Part shown: positions 28,305 through 38,164 of the stretch, piece by piece
Layout: each line of letters opens with the position of its first letter
How positions within the stretch are numbered: position 1 is the first letter of the stretch
NCBI GenBank assembly: GCA_905221605.1
Contig: CAJNDS010000209.1
Location: 126,001-190,000, forward strand
DNA length: 64,000 nt
From: Symbiodinium natans
Lineage: Eukaryota; Sar; Dinophyceae; Suessiales; Symbiodiniaceae
Direction of reading: 5' to 3'
Notes under the pieces: model-generated
The model's input: only the letters and a program-made list of their open reading frames with translations
Database searches by the model: none
What the model was told of the DNA's origin: nothing
Program-made: the position numbers and the translations under genes

Positions 28305-30372
28305 TCAGGCGATCAGGTCGGAGGCTTTCCGCTTAGAGCGCATCACGCGGAGCTGATCGTGGTCGACTGTGGGGATGGCAGAGGTCTGCTGCTCGCCCGA
28401 GAGGTACTGGAGGAGCCGAAGGCGCGTGTAGCACAAGGTGACGAATCGAATGAAATCGTTCTGGGACAGCACCGGGGTCTCTTCCCCGTCGTAATCGTAT
28501 CGGACCCACTGGTATCGGGGGGGGTCAGCCATGAACTGCCGCATGTCATAGGCCTGGAAGGAGGCAGATGTGTTCCGCTCCTCATCGAAGTGTGCATTGG
28601 GGCGCTGTGCTGTTGGCAGCAAGTCCAGTCGGTACTTCGTGTTGGCCGACATGTTGCGGTTGAAGAGCTCGGTGGCGTTGTACGCGGAGAAGGTCTCCTC
28701 CTCAAAGTACGGGAGCTTCCGAACACGGCTGCCCGCTTCGATGATCGCCTCGGTGAGGGCCTTGACGGGGTCGTCACGATTTGCCGAATCCCAACGAACT
28801 TCGGCGATCACCTGCTTCATCCGTGCGATCAGGACGTCCTCGTCCGTCTTCTCCCACTCCATGAGGAAGAGCAGATACTCCTTCTGACCAGGCTGCTGAA
28901 CTCGTTGGGCCCCAGAGTCCATCTCGGGGGAGTCGGCGCTCGAGGACTCCACGACCAATGCCTTCTGGGCCGGGACCAAGTCGGGGGCTTGCGAAGCTCG
29001 GGGGTTCGTCTTTGAGGCCCAAGGTCTGTAGGGGGTCAAACACGCCGGGCAGGTGTATCGACCAGACTGCTCGGCAATGGGCTCGTCGACCCGGATCTGG
29101 CGGACCCAGCGGTGGTTATGGATCACGCGCCGACACGAGGGGTGCCTACAAATGAAGTGCTGGTCCATGTGGTCTGTGACCTTGAACAGCCAATCGGTCA
29201 GACTGGCTTCGGAGGCTATTGCCGACCAAAAGTGCTCTCCCGACCAGTTGGGATCGAGGGCCTTCGCGATGCGCTGCTGGTCCCATCCGAAAGAGGTGCA
29301 GCATCTCGAGGCGTTGGTCGTCCGGCATTCCTAGGATGTCGGCCGTGAGCTGCTCGGTGAGGCGAAGTACTCGAAGTCGGACCTGTCGACGAATCTCGGC
29401 CTTGTGAAGCCCTGGGCGCTCCTCCTCGATCTCCTGACACATGTGGGCCCAGGTCTGTGCTCGGGGCTGGAGGCGGTCCTTGTAGGCATCCCGTCGAAGT
29501 TTGTTGACCTTCTGGCATACCTGGTACCACTGTGCGATCGTTAGGGACTCGACTGGGACGTGCTTGATGTGGAAGACTGGCTCACGCCGCCATCGTTGGA
29601 GGCTCTGGTCCCACACCGACCTAACGGCACACCGCCCGTAGTACTCATTCGTGGTGATGAGAGCAACATGCCAACCTTTGGGCTTCTTCTCCCAGTCGGC
29701 GTCCAGCTCAGCGACGGGATCTCGGTCCGAGTAGTCGACGGTGTCGCCAGCTTGGGAGCCCCTCTCGAACAGATTGGCCGGGCTCAAGCGGGGGTCATCG
29801 GAGTGCCAAACGAAATCGTCGTTCTGACACGTTGTGCACTGGTAGCACGCCCGGTACGATCGTCCACGCCAGTCGTTGTCGCCGTCGGGGAGCATGTCGA
29901 GCAGGTAGTAGGCGGGGAAGAGCAAGCCGCAGAAGGTGCAGTCGAGGGACTTCTCGTGGACCCGCTTGTCGAGCTGGTTGGAGATGAAGTTGAGGTACTC
30001 GCCGACGCGCTTGTTGGACTTCTGGTCCGCTGCATCGAGGTCGGGTCGTTGCTCCGCATTGGTGATGGTGATGGCTGGCCGACCCTCGCTGTCGACGGCT
30101 GTCCCCGTAAGCTCGGCTAGCCAGCGACGTCCCACTTCTTCATCGGAGGCACAAGGGTGTGCTTTGCGAAAATTTCGGAGGGACTGGCGTTCGCAAATGG
30201 AGCGAAGAGCCACGAACTCGGACGCCTTCGTGTAGGTGTCGATGTCGAAGAGATTGGAGGAGATTCGCATCCGAAGTCCTTGCGCTGACTCGGGATCGAC
30301 TCCGGCGATCACGGTCGCTGGGTAGCCGCTTGCCGCTGAGGAAGTCCCTGGGGCTGCGGAGCTAGAGGCCAT
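28305..30372 (-). pseudogene. ORF2: two-zinc-cluster protein, split by one +1 frameshift
   Basis: From the ATG at 30372 the frame runs about 361 codons to the sequence CTC TTT C GGA TGG at 29295-29283. The 0 frame then degenerates, while the +1 frame reads on smoothly (GWDQQRIAKALDPNW, HFWSAIASEASLTDW) and joins a frame ending at 28305. The joined product is about 690 residues. Two Cys clusters suggest zinc binding. One has a CxxC at 152-155 and Cys183/186/189 about 30 residues later (numbered from the GTG at 30393). The other is HFICRHPSCRRVIHNH with YTCPACLTPY, about 30 residues apart. The family is unknown; DNA or RNA binding is a guess. Either a single-base insertion has broken it, or +1 recoding occurs. 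Confidence 0.65.
29283..29295 (-). other. +1 frameshift site in ORF2
   Basis: Skipping one C after CTC TTT restores the protein-like frame. It is not a classical -1 slippery heptamer. It may be a mutation or a sequencing error rather than programmed recoding. Confidence 0.6.
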
Positions 30373-30609
30373 CCTACTCTGTGAGGGGGGCACGGGTGTA
30401 TGTTGTAGATGCGCAAACAGCTGCGGGATTCGGCTCTACGGACCACAAAGTCTCCGCAGAGACAGTAGGCCCCCTCACACAGCAGAAAACGAAATGCGAC
30501 ACAACAGGGGGGGGCCGAGTTGAAAACCTTTCCGGTGCGCTCGGGAGTCGAAATTCGTACTATAAGTCGTGGCACCGGAGTTCCGTCTCCGATTCATTCA
30601 CTTCGTTGC

Positions 30610-30682
30610 CGCATCCGCCCGGGCGGGCAGGCAAGGTTAGGAAAAGAGGCGTGTCGTGGCACCATCCGCCGAGGCGGGTAGC
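30610..30682 (-). repeat. Two GC-rich hairpins upstream of ORF2
   Basis: ATCCGCCCGGGCGGGCAG at 30613-30630 and ATCCGCCGAGGCGGGTAG at 30664-30681 share the ATCCGCC-NN-GGCGGG-YAG design found again at 28210. Confidence 0.65.
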
Positions 30683-30719
30683 GTCCATGACTCCACGAAA
30701 AGGTGGGGGGGCCATACAC

Positions 30720-31124
30720 CTAAGCCTCAGTACTCGAGCTCGATGAGGAAATGGTTGGTGTCGGGGAATCAGGTAGCTCCAAGTCCCTGGGACCGTCGAG
30801 GGCCTCGAATTGAATCTGCCACTGCTGCCGGTGTTCGCTGCCCACTGGACCAAGCAGGTTGAACAACTTGTCGATCGCGTCGTTGTAGAAGACCAAAGTG
30901 TAGAAGTGCTTCCTTTCCACAACAACTCTCCTCGACGCAGAAGCAGCAGTGCACCCGACACTGTCCAGATACTGTCGATACAAGGGCTCGAAGTTGTTCC
31001 AAAGGTATTCCCGATACTTCCGAGACCCCTGGCACGGATTGTCGTACACCTGGATTGGTGGTGCACGGTCAGAAGGCCCAGGCCTCCCACTCTCCTCACT
31101 TGAAGATGACGAAGACGACGTCAT
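30720..31124 (-). CDS. ORF1: first ORF after the spliced leader, unknown function
   Basis: 134 residues from the first ATG at 31124, about 175 nt downstream of the embedded leader; stop TAG at 30720. It has a serine-rich acidic N-terminus, a folded-looking middle (KYREYLWNNFEPLYRQYL, HFYTLVFYNDAIDKLFNLL) and a Ser/Thr tail. No family is recognised. Its position makes it the natural first cistron of the trans-spliced mRNA. 347 bp of non-coding sequence with hairpins separates it from ORF2. Confidence 0.6.
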   Translation of the reverse strand: MTSSSSSSSEESGRPGPSDRAPPIQVYDNPCQGSRKYREYLWNNFEPLYRQYLDSVGCTAASASRRVVVERKHFYTLVFYNDAIDKLFNLLGPVGSEHRQQWQIQFEALDGPRDLELPDSPTPTISSSSSSTEA

Positions 31125-31272
31125 TTCCACCACAGCAGCCCGCAGCTGCTCAGCTGCCCACAGCAGCCCTGGTAGAAGACGCCCAAGTTCTGGCCGCCCA
31201 AACACGGAGGAGGCTCAAAGAAACATGCCAGCAACAGCTGGGCAAGCAAAGGAGGACCTGGGGGTCTAAGTA

Positions 31273-31404
31273 GGCGAAGTAAATCGATGTGGCCGAGGCT
31301 TGAGCCAAAATGGCTACGGTTTCTATTTCGAAGCAAGGGACAACGAACGAACAAAAGAGAATCTCACTCGACGTTGTTACTGCGGACAACAAGTAGTCCT
31401 ACGA
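31273..31404 (-). repeat. Split direct repeat A1 (132 bp), element 5' end
   Basis: Carries the spliced-leader box at 31299-31319 and is otherwise identical to A2 (all of about 110 bp outside the box). The element starts at 31404 in sense orientation, so the leader lies about 84 bp inside it. Confidence 0.9.
31299..31320 (-). other. Perfect dinoflagellate spliced-leader sequence in the genome
   Basis: In sense the box begins ACCGTAGCC, continues ATTTTGGCTCAAG and matches all 22 positions of the conserved dinoflagellate leader (first base A is allowed). It is followed by CCTCGGCC, not by the GT donor of a leader-RNA gene. It is therefore a relic of a spliced transcript, not a leader gene. Confidence 0.92.
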
Positions 31405-32577
31405 TACAATTGCCCAAAAAATTTTACCTAATCACTGAGCTTATGTTCCAAATTACATTGGATTGCTTCCGGTAGAAAGCGTCGCCTCTTGCCGGGGAAC
31501 GTCAGAAGCATCAAGTTGTCAAAAACTGTACGCCCATTGCAAGCAGAAATGGCACGGCAAGACTGCGGATGCCATCTGAAACACACGTCTTCCGATCATG
31601 TCAAAGCCCGCTTCGTTTCCTGCAGCATGAAAAGGATTCCCCTTTCAGATCAAAAAAGATCCAATACGTGAGTGGTGTCATTCTAGAAACTTCAAGCGCT
31701 TGTTTTGCACAATATCATTCCACTTGCCTGCGAGGCTGTTCAAGCAAACCCTTAGTTTTTCCCTTGCTGCAATCCACCGAGGCCTCGGGCCGCAGCGTAA
31801 AGCGGCCTTTGCTCAGCACCTTTTTTGCTTGAAATAGGTACCCCGCGTACCGGCCGCCCTCTGCTTCAGGACCAAAGGCGCTTGGGCCGATCATAAGGGA
31901 CGGTCATCGCGTTCAAGCAGGAGTGGCATTTCCCACACTAGGGTACCCCTCATGAACCGCCAGATAGGCCCAGTAACCCCCATTTGAGCCTCGCGGTCTT
32001 GAGCTGTTCCCCCTTCGCGTAGGCTCTTGACCCCAAACTCCCAGCTCAAGACCGGGCCTCGGCATCGACGCAGGGCTGGGCCTGACAGGGGGGGGTCAGT
32101 TCTTGGGGGTTTCAAGGGGGATGCTGGGGTGCTTTCGGCGCGCTTCTCTCGCTTCATTTGTCTTGTGGCGTCTGGGTGTAATTGATTTCGGAATCGCAAC
32201 CTCCGGTCTCGACTGGGTCTCCCGGCGCTGGCGTGGCGGGGCGCACCGTCGGAGCCTCACTTTGCAGCAGCATGAAAGTTCGGACAAGGATGACCTCTGC
32301 AAGCCTGACCCTCTGTCCGGACTTCTGATCCCTAAGACAACCTACCCCAAGGCAGCCGCGGTCGGCATGTCCGTCGGCTGCACCTCCGTGGTGCAGCTGC
32401 ATCACAGAATGTGAGGATCCCTCGAACTCAGCCGTGCCCTGAGCTGCTGGCAGGCGGTGCCTGGTAGGGCCCTCCCGGCGGTGGAACCTCACAGTTGAAG
32501 GGGCGTTCAGGAAGGCCGCCTGGAGCCCGGAGAAGAGTGGTACACTAAGGCCGCTGCGTCTACGTCAGGCATGTTAC
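31405..32577. other. Right flank of the retrotransposon
   Basis: No strong gene. A plus-strand frame at about 32225-32414 (DKDDLCKPDPLSGLLIPKT, ending TGA) could be a terminal exon. The rest is GC-rich spacer. Confidence 0.3.
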
Positions 32578-33008
32578 CTATGTCGAAGGGATTGCTGCCA
32601 CCAAGGTCCTCAGGATGCCACGACAATTTGCCCCCTCGCACCCTGAGCCCCTGAGCCCCTAAGCCTTTAGAGTTCAGTGCAGCCCGGACGCAGCAAAGGG
32701 GTTGGCACCTGGAGCGCCAAACGGATTGGCACCTGCCCGCAAATGAGTCGTCCAAACCGACAATAATCGGGGGTCTTGCATTGCTCCGTGTCTCCGCCCT
32801 CTGGACACTTCAGAGTTTCAGGGCTTGGCGGATCTTGGCGGAATCTTACAAGTTGACATCCGGCTCTCAGAGGCAGAGAGAGCTTTGTCTGGGCTTCTTC
32901 TTGCTAAAACCGCAGCTTTAGCATGATCTCTTTGACCTCCTTCAACCTTTGCCACGCGCCTGGAGCCCCGAAGGGATTGGCACCGCCGGCGCCGGCGCCC
33001 GGCGGGGT
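32578..33008 (-). CDS. NPF-motif protein, three small exons
   Basis: Three short minus-strand exons each encode Asn-Pro-Phe in a similar context. 33008-32947 (after GCCCAG, before GTTGAAG): GAGAGGANPFGAPGAWQR. About 32732-32676 (after GCGGGCAG): GANPFGAPGANPFAASG. About 32609-32578 (donor GTAACA): DLGGSNPFDI. NPF tripeptides bind EH domains in endocytic proteins such as epsins and AP180-type adaptors, so a clathrin-adaptor tail is a reasonable guess. No ENTH/ANTH domain was found upstream. Donors of the middle exon are uncertain. Confidence 0.42.
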
Positions 33009-33420
33009 CTGGGCATTTGCTCTCTCGTGGGGTCAAAGCTGTAACTTCCCCTCCACTCCCTGGCCACAAGTAGATTTCGGGTTCACAGTTCTACTCCACG
33101 ACTGTGAAATGAGGAACCGGTTGCTAAGGCTCTGGTTTCTAGCAGCCTCTCCGAGTCTTATAAGCTGGTTTACCAGGTTTTGTAGGGTCTCGGCTCCGGG
33201 CTCCGAGGGTTCCGAGGGTCGTGTTCGAGAGTTTGCTCACACTTGAGTCACTTCAGCGGGAGTAAGCGCCCGACAAACATGGATGAGAAATCTGGAGGAA
33301 ACTTTGCCTGCAAAGTCGTGCCCGGCGTGCTCGGAAGAACTACAACTCCGTTGTCTGGCGCATAAGAAGCAAGGGAAAGTCCTGAGAGCCCCATGGCTCA
33401 AGGCAACTCGACACCACCGG
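33009..33420. other. No gene recognised
   Basis: GC-rich spacer with weak frames, upstream of the NPF exons on the minus strand. Confidence 0.35.
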
Positions 33421-33908
33421 CGCAGGGAAGCTGGAGAACCCCCTCTCTCTAGCCGAAGATCGATGTTTCTTCTTCTCCCCGTCCTCCCTCCCTCTCTCCC
33501 TCCCTTCCTTTCCGCACATTAGTCCTCGAAGGGACCGCCCCTCTCTCCCCCTGTCTCCCCCTCTGGCTCTCTTTCTTGCGTTCTTTCCTTCTATCTTTCG
33601 TTTGTTGTTTCTCTTGCTCTTTCTTTCTGTGTTTGTTTCTTTCCTTCCTTCGTCATTTCTTTCTTTCTTTATTTCTGTATTTTGCTTTCCTTCTTTCTTG
33701 TATTTATTTATTTCTTTCTTGTTCGTTCTGTTTACTTATTTGTCCTTATTTCCCTTTCTTTATCTTCTTCTTCTTCTTCTTATTCTTCTTCTTCTTCTTC
33801 TTCTTCTTCTGCTTCTTCTGCTTCTTCTTCTTCTTCTTCTTCTTCTTCTTCTTCTTCTTCTTCTTCTTCTTCTTCTTCTTCTTCTTCTTCTTCTTCTTCT
33901 TCTTCTTC
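33421..33908 (+). repeat. Polypyrimidine tract ending in (TTC)n
   Basis: Nearly continuous C/T sequence that becomes pure TTC from about 33763 to 33908, broken by two GCT and one TAT. Frames through it are homopolymers of Leu, Ser or Phe. Confidence 0.95.
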
Positions 33909-34575
33909 GGGGCTTGAAGGGCGCCCACACGCCCCCCGCGCACAATGCGCGCCCAAGTCTGTGTCAAGTCGGTGTGAGAACGTTCGCCCGAGGAGGTTTC
34001 CTTCTACAACACAAGGGTAGAACCCAAACACGTCACACAAGCCGGAACTTAATACGCTAACCTCTAAATTAACGTTCTTCCTGTTCCTCCGTTTTTGGCG
34101 AAGACTACGACGCAGGGGAGTGGTGGCATCCATTTTGGGGCTACAAGGCACTTACTTTCTCTCTCTTTCAATCTTTCTTGGGGGTGTGGGGGCGGGCATG
34201 TTTCTAGTCTTTAGCAAGCCCTCTGCTGCTAAGCCCCGCGCCATGCCCTTACTCGCCTTCCCGCGTGGGTGACACACGTGTCGCCCCCGGCCCTCCCATT
34301 CCAACCTACCCTAGGTCTAGACAGCCCCACATAATCTAGCTGAGCCCTCGGAGGACGGTGCTGTGACAAGGTCGGCTATCCGTGGTCTCAAACAGGCCGT
34401 CAACCCCTCGAACCTAAACCGCGAAGACACAATGACCCCTAACCCCGAAACTGAAACCTCCCTCAAATTTCCCCACGGAGAACCTTCGTGCTACTTGCTG
34501 TGTGCACCTGCGGGTCTAGACTGTGTGTCCCCAAGAAGCCCCCTTAACAACCCCCTACAACTTTCTCTCTCTCTC
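33909..34575. other. Spacer between polypyrimidine tracts
   Basis: No gene seen. A TTTCTCTCTCTTTC run is at 34155-34170. Confidence 0.45.
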
Positions 34576-34860
34576 TCTTCTTCTTCTTCTTCTTCTTCTT
34601 CTTCTTCTTCTTCTTCTTCTTCTTCTTCTTCTTCTTCTTCTTCTTCTTCTTCTTCTTCTTCTACCGGGCATGGAGGACAGGGCAGAAGTCCCTGAACCTC
34701 TCTCTCTGTCTCTTTCTCTCTCTTTCTCTTTATTTCTCTTTCGTTATTTCTTTATTTATTTCGTTCTTTCTTTCGTTCTTTCTTTATTTCTTGCGTTCTT
34801 TATTTATTTATTTCTTTTTTTCTTTATTTCTTTCTTTCTGTCTTTCTTCATTTATATATT

Positions 34861-34951
<91 letters not shown>
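34576..34951 (+). repeat. (TTC)n followed by (TTTC)n
   Basis: TTC fills 34576-34662 and TTTC fills about 34859-34951, with T/C-rich degenerate sequence between and (TC)n to 34990. The same strand is pyrimidine in both this and the previous tract. Confidence 0.95.
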
Positions 34952-35224
34952 GGGGGCACGGGGGTCACTCTCTCTCTCTCTCTCTCTCTCCCCCTTGCTC
35001 AACCGACACCAGAAAACCCTTTGAAATTCTAGCCTTTGAGAAATACGCTGGGAAAGTGAACTGGGGAACCTCTTGCATCCTAAACCTTGACTAGCCGAGC
35101 CCGAGCTTACCTCAACTGTTCGTTCCCATCCTCGCGCCTTCCCCTTTGCCAAGTTGATCAGGTAGCCAATCAGCTTAAAGAGGTAGTCTACCTCAATTCA
35201 GACAAGAATACAAAGAGGGGGGGG

Positions 35225-36060
35225 GTATGACCATAAGACACACCGCTCTGTTTGCTTCATGCAATCCCAAGGGGCATAGATCTGGGTCACAATGTAGGCA
35301 CGTCCTCGGAAAGGGCTCCTCAGTTTGGCATCGAGGCCCAACTCCCGAAGGTTTGTGGGGTTCTGTTTATCATCATCTGGCCTGACATCCATTTCCTGCA
35401 AAGGCTTCTCGATGGCTTGAGGACGGGACTTCTCGAGTACCCGAAGCGGCACCGCCAGCATGTCGAAGTAGGATCCAGCCCTGAGGGCTTGTGGATAGGG
35501 ACAGCAACCTTGTTTCATTGCATGCCCGTAGCACGTCGCCGACCTAGGGCTGCTCAAAAAAAGCATGGGGCGCTTGTAGCGCTAAAAATTAAAAAACCTT
35601 CAACACGAGCCGCTAGCAGTGGTTGAGCGGCACTTTAGCTGCACTCAGCTCTACGGTGTCCTATTGTACTGTACCTCGATGGCGCATGTCGAGCCAGCAC
35701 GCTCGCCGGGTACGGAAGGAGGACCTACTTTACTCTGCTTGTCCCTCTTATTGCAGGGAGGCGTGAACTTAGACTAGCTTTGAGCTGCTCTTAGAACGGT
35801 GACGACTCCCTGCAACTCTTGGGCCCTGGCATCATCCCACTCACCAGGCCCCAGCGCCTGCATCAGGGGCTTTGGGCTTCCAATGGCCTGCAGGCTTTTT
35901 TTCGGCACAAGGCAATGACAGATGCATCGACGGCATGGTAACCAAAAGCCAGGACCGATATTCCGAGGCGACGACCCCACCCAGCCCCTATGGAAGCAGT
36001 AGAGGAAGAAAGCGACCAGCCTCAGCTCAGATTTTGCGTTGAGGGGTTGAGGGGTTTTAG
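35225..36060 (-). CDS. Exons of an unidentified minus-strand gene
   Basis: The exon at about 35488-35225, after a CCCTCAG acceptor, encodes YFDMLAVPLRVLEKSRPQAI and DAKLRSPFRGRAYIVTQIYA in a frame clearly better than the other two. Upstream, about 36010-35774 encodes GPGFWLPCRRCICHC and LMQALGPGEWDDARAQELQ, ending in a stop at 35774 unless spliced earlier. Function not recognised. The mixed hydrophobic and charged pattern suits a soluble globular protein. Confidence 0.4.
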
Positions 36061-36118
36061 GGTTTGAGGGGTTGAGAGGTCTTAGCGTTTGAAGCTCGGA
36101 TTCGGGGTCTACGGTCAT

Positions 36119-36880
36119 GAAGGGTATAGGGTTGTAAGGGGGGCAGTGACTGGAGCAAGTCTTCAGTTGAAAAATAAGGACTCAGACACGAAACAGAAGC
36201 TTCTTGTGCTGAAGCGGGGGAATCAGAAACGGTCCATTCGGCCCTCCAGCCGTTCTACTTTTCAGATTCCTTGTTGCCCCCGTCAGAGATTGTTGAAGTT
36301 CTTATTACTGAATATCTTGTGCGACACGGACATTTCAACATCGTGCTCCTTGAGTGGCCGGCACCGGTCGCTTCATCTTCTGCAGAATCGGAAACTTGGC
36401 AACACAAGGGCTTTGGTGGCTATAAGGATGCTTGGCACACTGATGATGAGCTGTTGGCATGTTGCGCAGCATGGGGCTAGTAGCATGAATGCGTTTGCGC
36501 TGCAGCACAGGCGACACACCAGCTGCTGCGGCTGCTAAGGCCCAGCAAGCATCAGCAAACAAGGACAGCACGCGCAATGCTGGTCGCAAGGCCGTACCCA
36601 CAAGGAGAGCCCAGTGCCGAATTTCTGGACTTGACATAAGCACCATGTGCTTGCCGGAAGCTTGGGTTTCATTGGCATTACATGCAGTCTGTTTCCTTGG
36701 CCAAAACGTTGGTGCCAGAGCGAAGGGTGAGAGGGGGTTGCTGTGTGTGTGTGTGTGTGCGTGCGACGCACTAGCGCCGCATACCAGGGCCTGCACGCAC
36801 GTTGCTCGCGAAGAGCAGAACTGCTGTCGCTTCTGGCCTTGGATCCTGATCTTGCCAGCCCCGCGTAGGCGCCCGCGCGC
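36119..36880. other. Spacer with a weak minus-strand frame
   Basis: A minus frame at about 36610-36335 (ALRVLSLFADACWALAAAAA) reads fairly well and ends at a stop at 36335, but has no clear splice borders. Confidence 0.25.
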
Positions 36881-36883
36881 ACA

Positions 36884-36979
<96 letters not shown>
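36881..36979. repeat. (CA)n microsatellite
   Basis: About 95 bp of almost uninterrupted AC dinucleotides. Frames across it encode Thr-His or Cys-Val repeats. Confidence 0.97.
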
Positions 36980-36980
<1 letters not shown>

Positions 36981-37525
36981 CACGAAAGTGGCACATTTGG
37001 CTTCCCGAACCGTGCTGCGCGTTCCGAAGTCGAAAGCGCGCTCCCACATCGGTCTTGTGGGAATTGTTTTGAAAGAGTGGAACCAGTGAAACTGTGGCCA
37101 CTTTTCGTTTGGGCCTGGGATTGTGCTCCTTTGTGCTTTGGTCGTGGTCTTGCACTTTTTTGAGTCGACGCCGGAATAATTACATTGATTTCCCCCCTTG
37201 TTGGTCTCTAATATTATGTCGCGCATTCTGCGGCAGACACACAGCACGTCACGTGAGGGCCAAAGGTCGCCACCTTCTCTGTGAAGAAGCTGTCGGAGAC
37301 CTTCGGGTCACGAAGCAGTCTCGTAACTGTGGCAGAGATGGCCCTTTCATGCCCTTTCCAAGTGCAAGCCGCAGCTCTCTCTAAACTCCCATGTTCAACC
37401 AGCATGGCTGCCCAGGTTCCCGAGACAAACCACGGTAGTTCGAAAGCCACACAGATGGTGGGGCCTTCTTCTTGGGCTGCCCAGCCCCCGCCCCCATGAG
37501 AGCAGCCAGGGGATCTCAGCGCAGG

Positions 37526-37700
37526 TTAGGGCACAAGCACTACATGTCCTCCGAAACAACATTCAAGAGAATGCATTAGAAGCTTGACTTCAACCTCTGG
37601 CCCTTCTGAGCACTGCACACACTCCACCGGACTCATCACTGAGAAAGCAAAACACCCTTCTGGGGGTGTGTTGGGATCCCTGTCAGCGCCTTTTCCTGCA
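37526..37700 (-). CDS. Candidate terminal exon
   Basis: A minus frame encodes PPEGCFAFSVMSPVECVQC then EVEVKLLMHSLECCFGGHV and ends with TAA at 37526. It is cysteine-rich and protein-like; no family. A plus-strand frame at 37780-38027 (TNTYVRVERRDRVLAEYD, KTDAIPL, then TAG) reads equally well and may be a convergent gene. Confidence 0.33.
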
Positions 37701-38164
37701 ATTTTTTTGTGCTTCCTTAAGGCCATTTCCTCGCAGCTCCTTTTCTTTCCGCGGCTATCCCTCGAGTTTGCTGTACGCATCGAGCAACAGCTACCTCTGA
37801 CAAACACTTATGTCAGAGTCGAACGTCGTGACCGGGTCCTGGCGGAGTACGATTCGACATGCTCATCGAAGAAAGCTACGTGTACCGAGGTTAGGGTCAA
37901 AAAACACGCTATACGCCGCAGGACATCTGCAACAGGCATTGGTTATGTAGCCGAACATGCGGAGGTTCGTGTATGTATGGTGGTTGACAACTCCTTCGTT
38001 GACAAAACCGATGCAATCCCCCTTTAGCTCTCCATCAAACCCGCGAATACCGAGGAACAACCATCAAAGGCCGATAACGAGAAGCACAAGCGAACTCTGA
38101 ATCAAACATCTATGTACATCTGACACCATCTAGAGCTGGCCGATCACGCAGAGCATGTGTCAAG

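Larger units (their letters stand above)
19787..31404 (-). mobile_element. Tyrosine-recombinase (DIRS/PAT/Ngaro-like) retrotransposon with C5 methyltransferase
   Basis: An 11,618-bp element on the minus strand, bounded by split direct repeats in the order A1 - ORFs - B1 - A2 - B2, the diagnostic layout of PAT/Ngaro-type YR retrotransposons. It encodes gag, reverse transcriptase, RNase H and a tyrosine recombinase with all catalytic residues, plus a C5-cytosine methyltransferase and two extra 5' ORFs. No DDE integrase, protease or target-site duplication was seen, as expected for YR elements, which integrate as circles by recombination. Repeats are identical outside one 21-bp box and most ORFs are intact, so insertion is recent. 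Capture of cytosine methyltransferases by dinoflagellate retrotransposons is already known in general; the layout here (recombinase ahead of gag, hairpin array, embedded spliced leader) appears unusual. Confidence 0.92.

Noticed and set aside
31299-31320. A spliced-leader RNA gene
   Set aside because: No GT donor follows the leader; the downstream sequence is the spliced form, so this is a relic in the retrotransposon.
33576-34060. Poly-Leu, poly-Ser and poly-Phe frames over TTC tracts
   Set aside because: Low-complexity artefacts, also seen at 34.5-35.0 and 52.3-52.5 kb.
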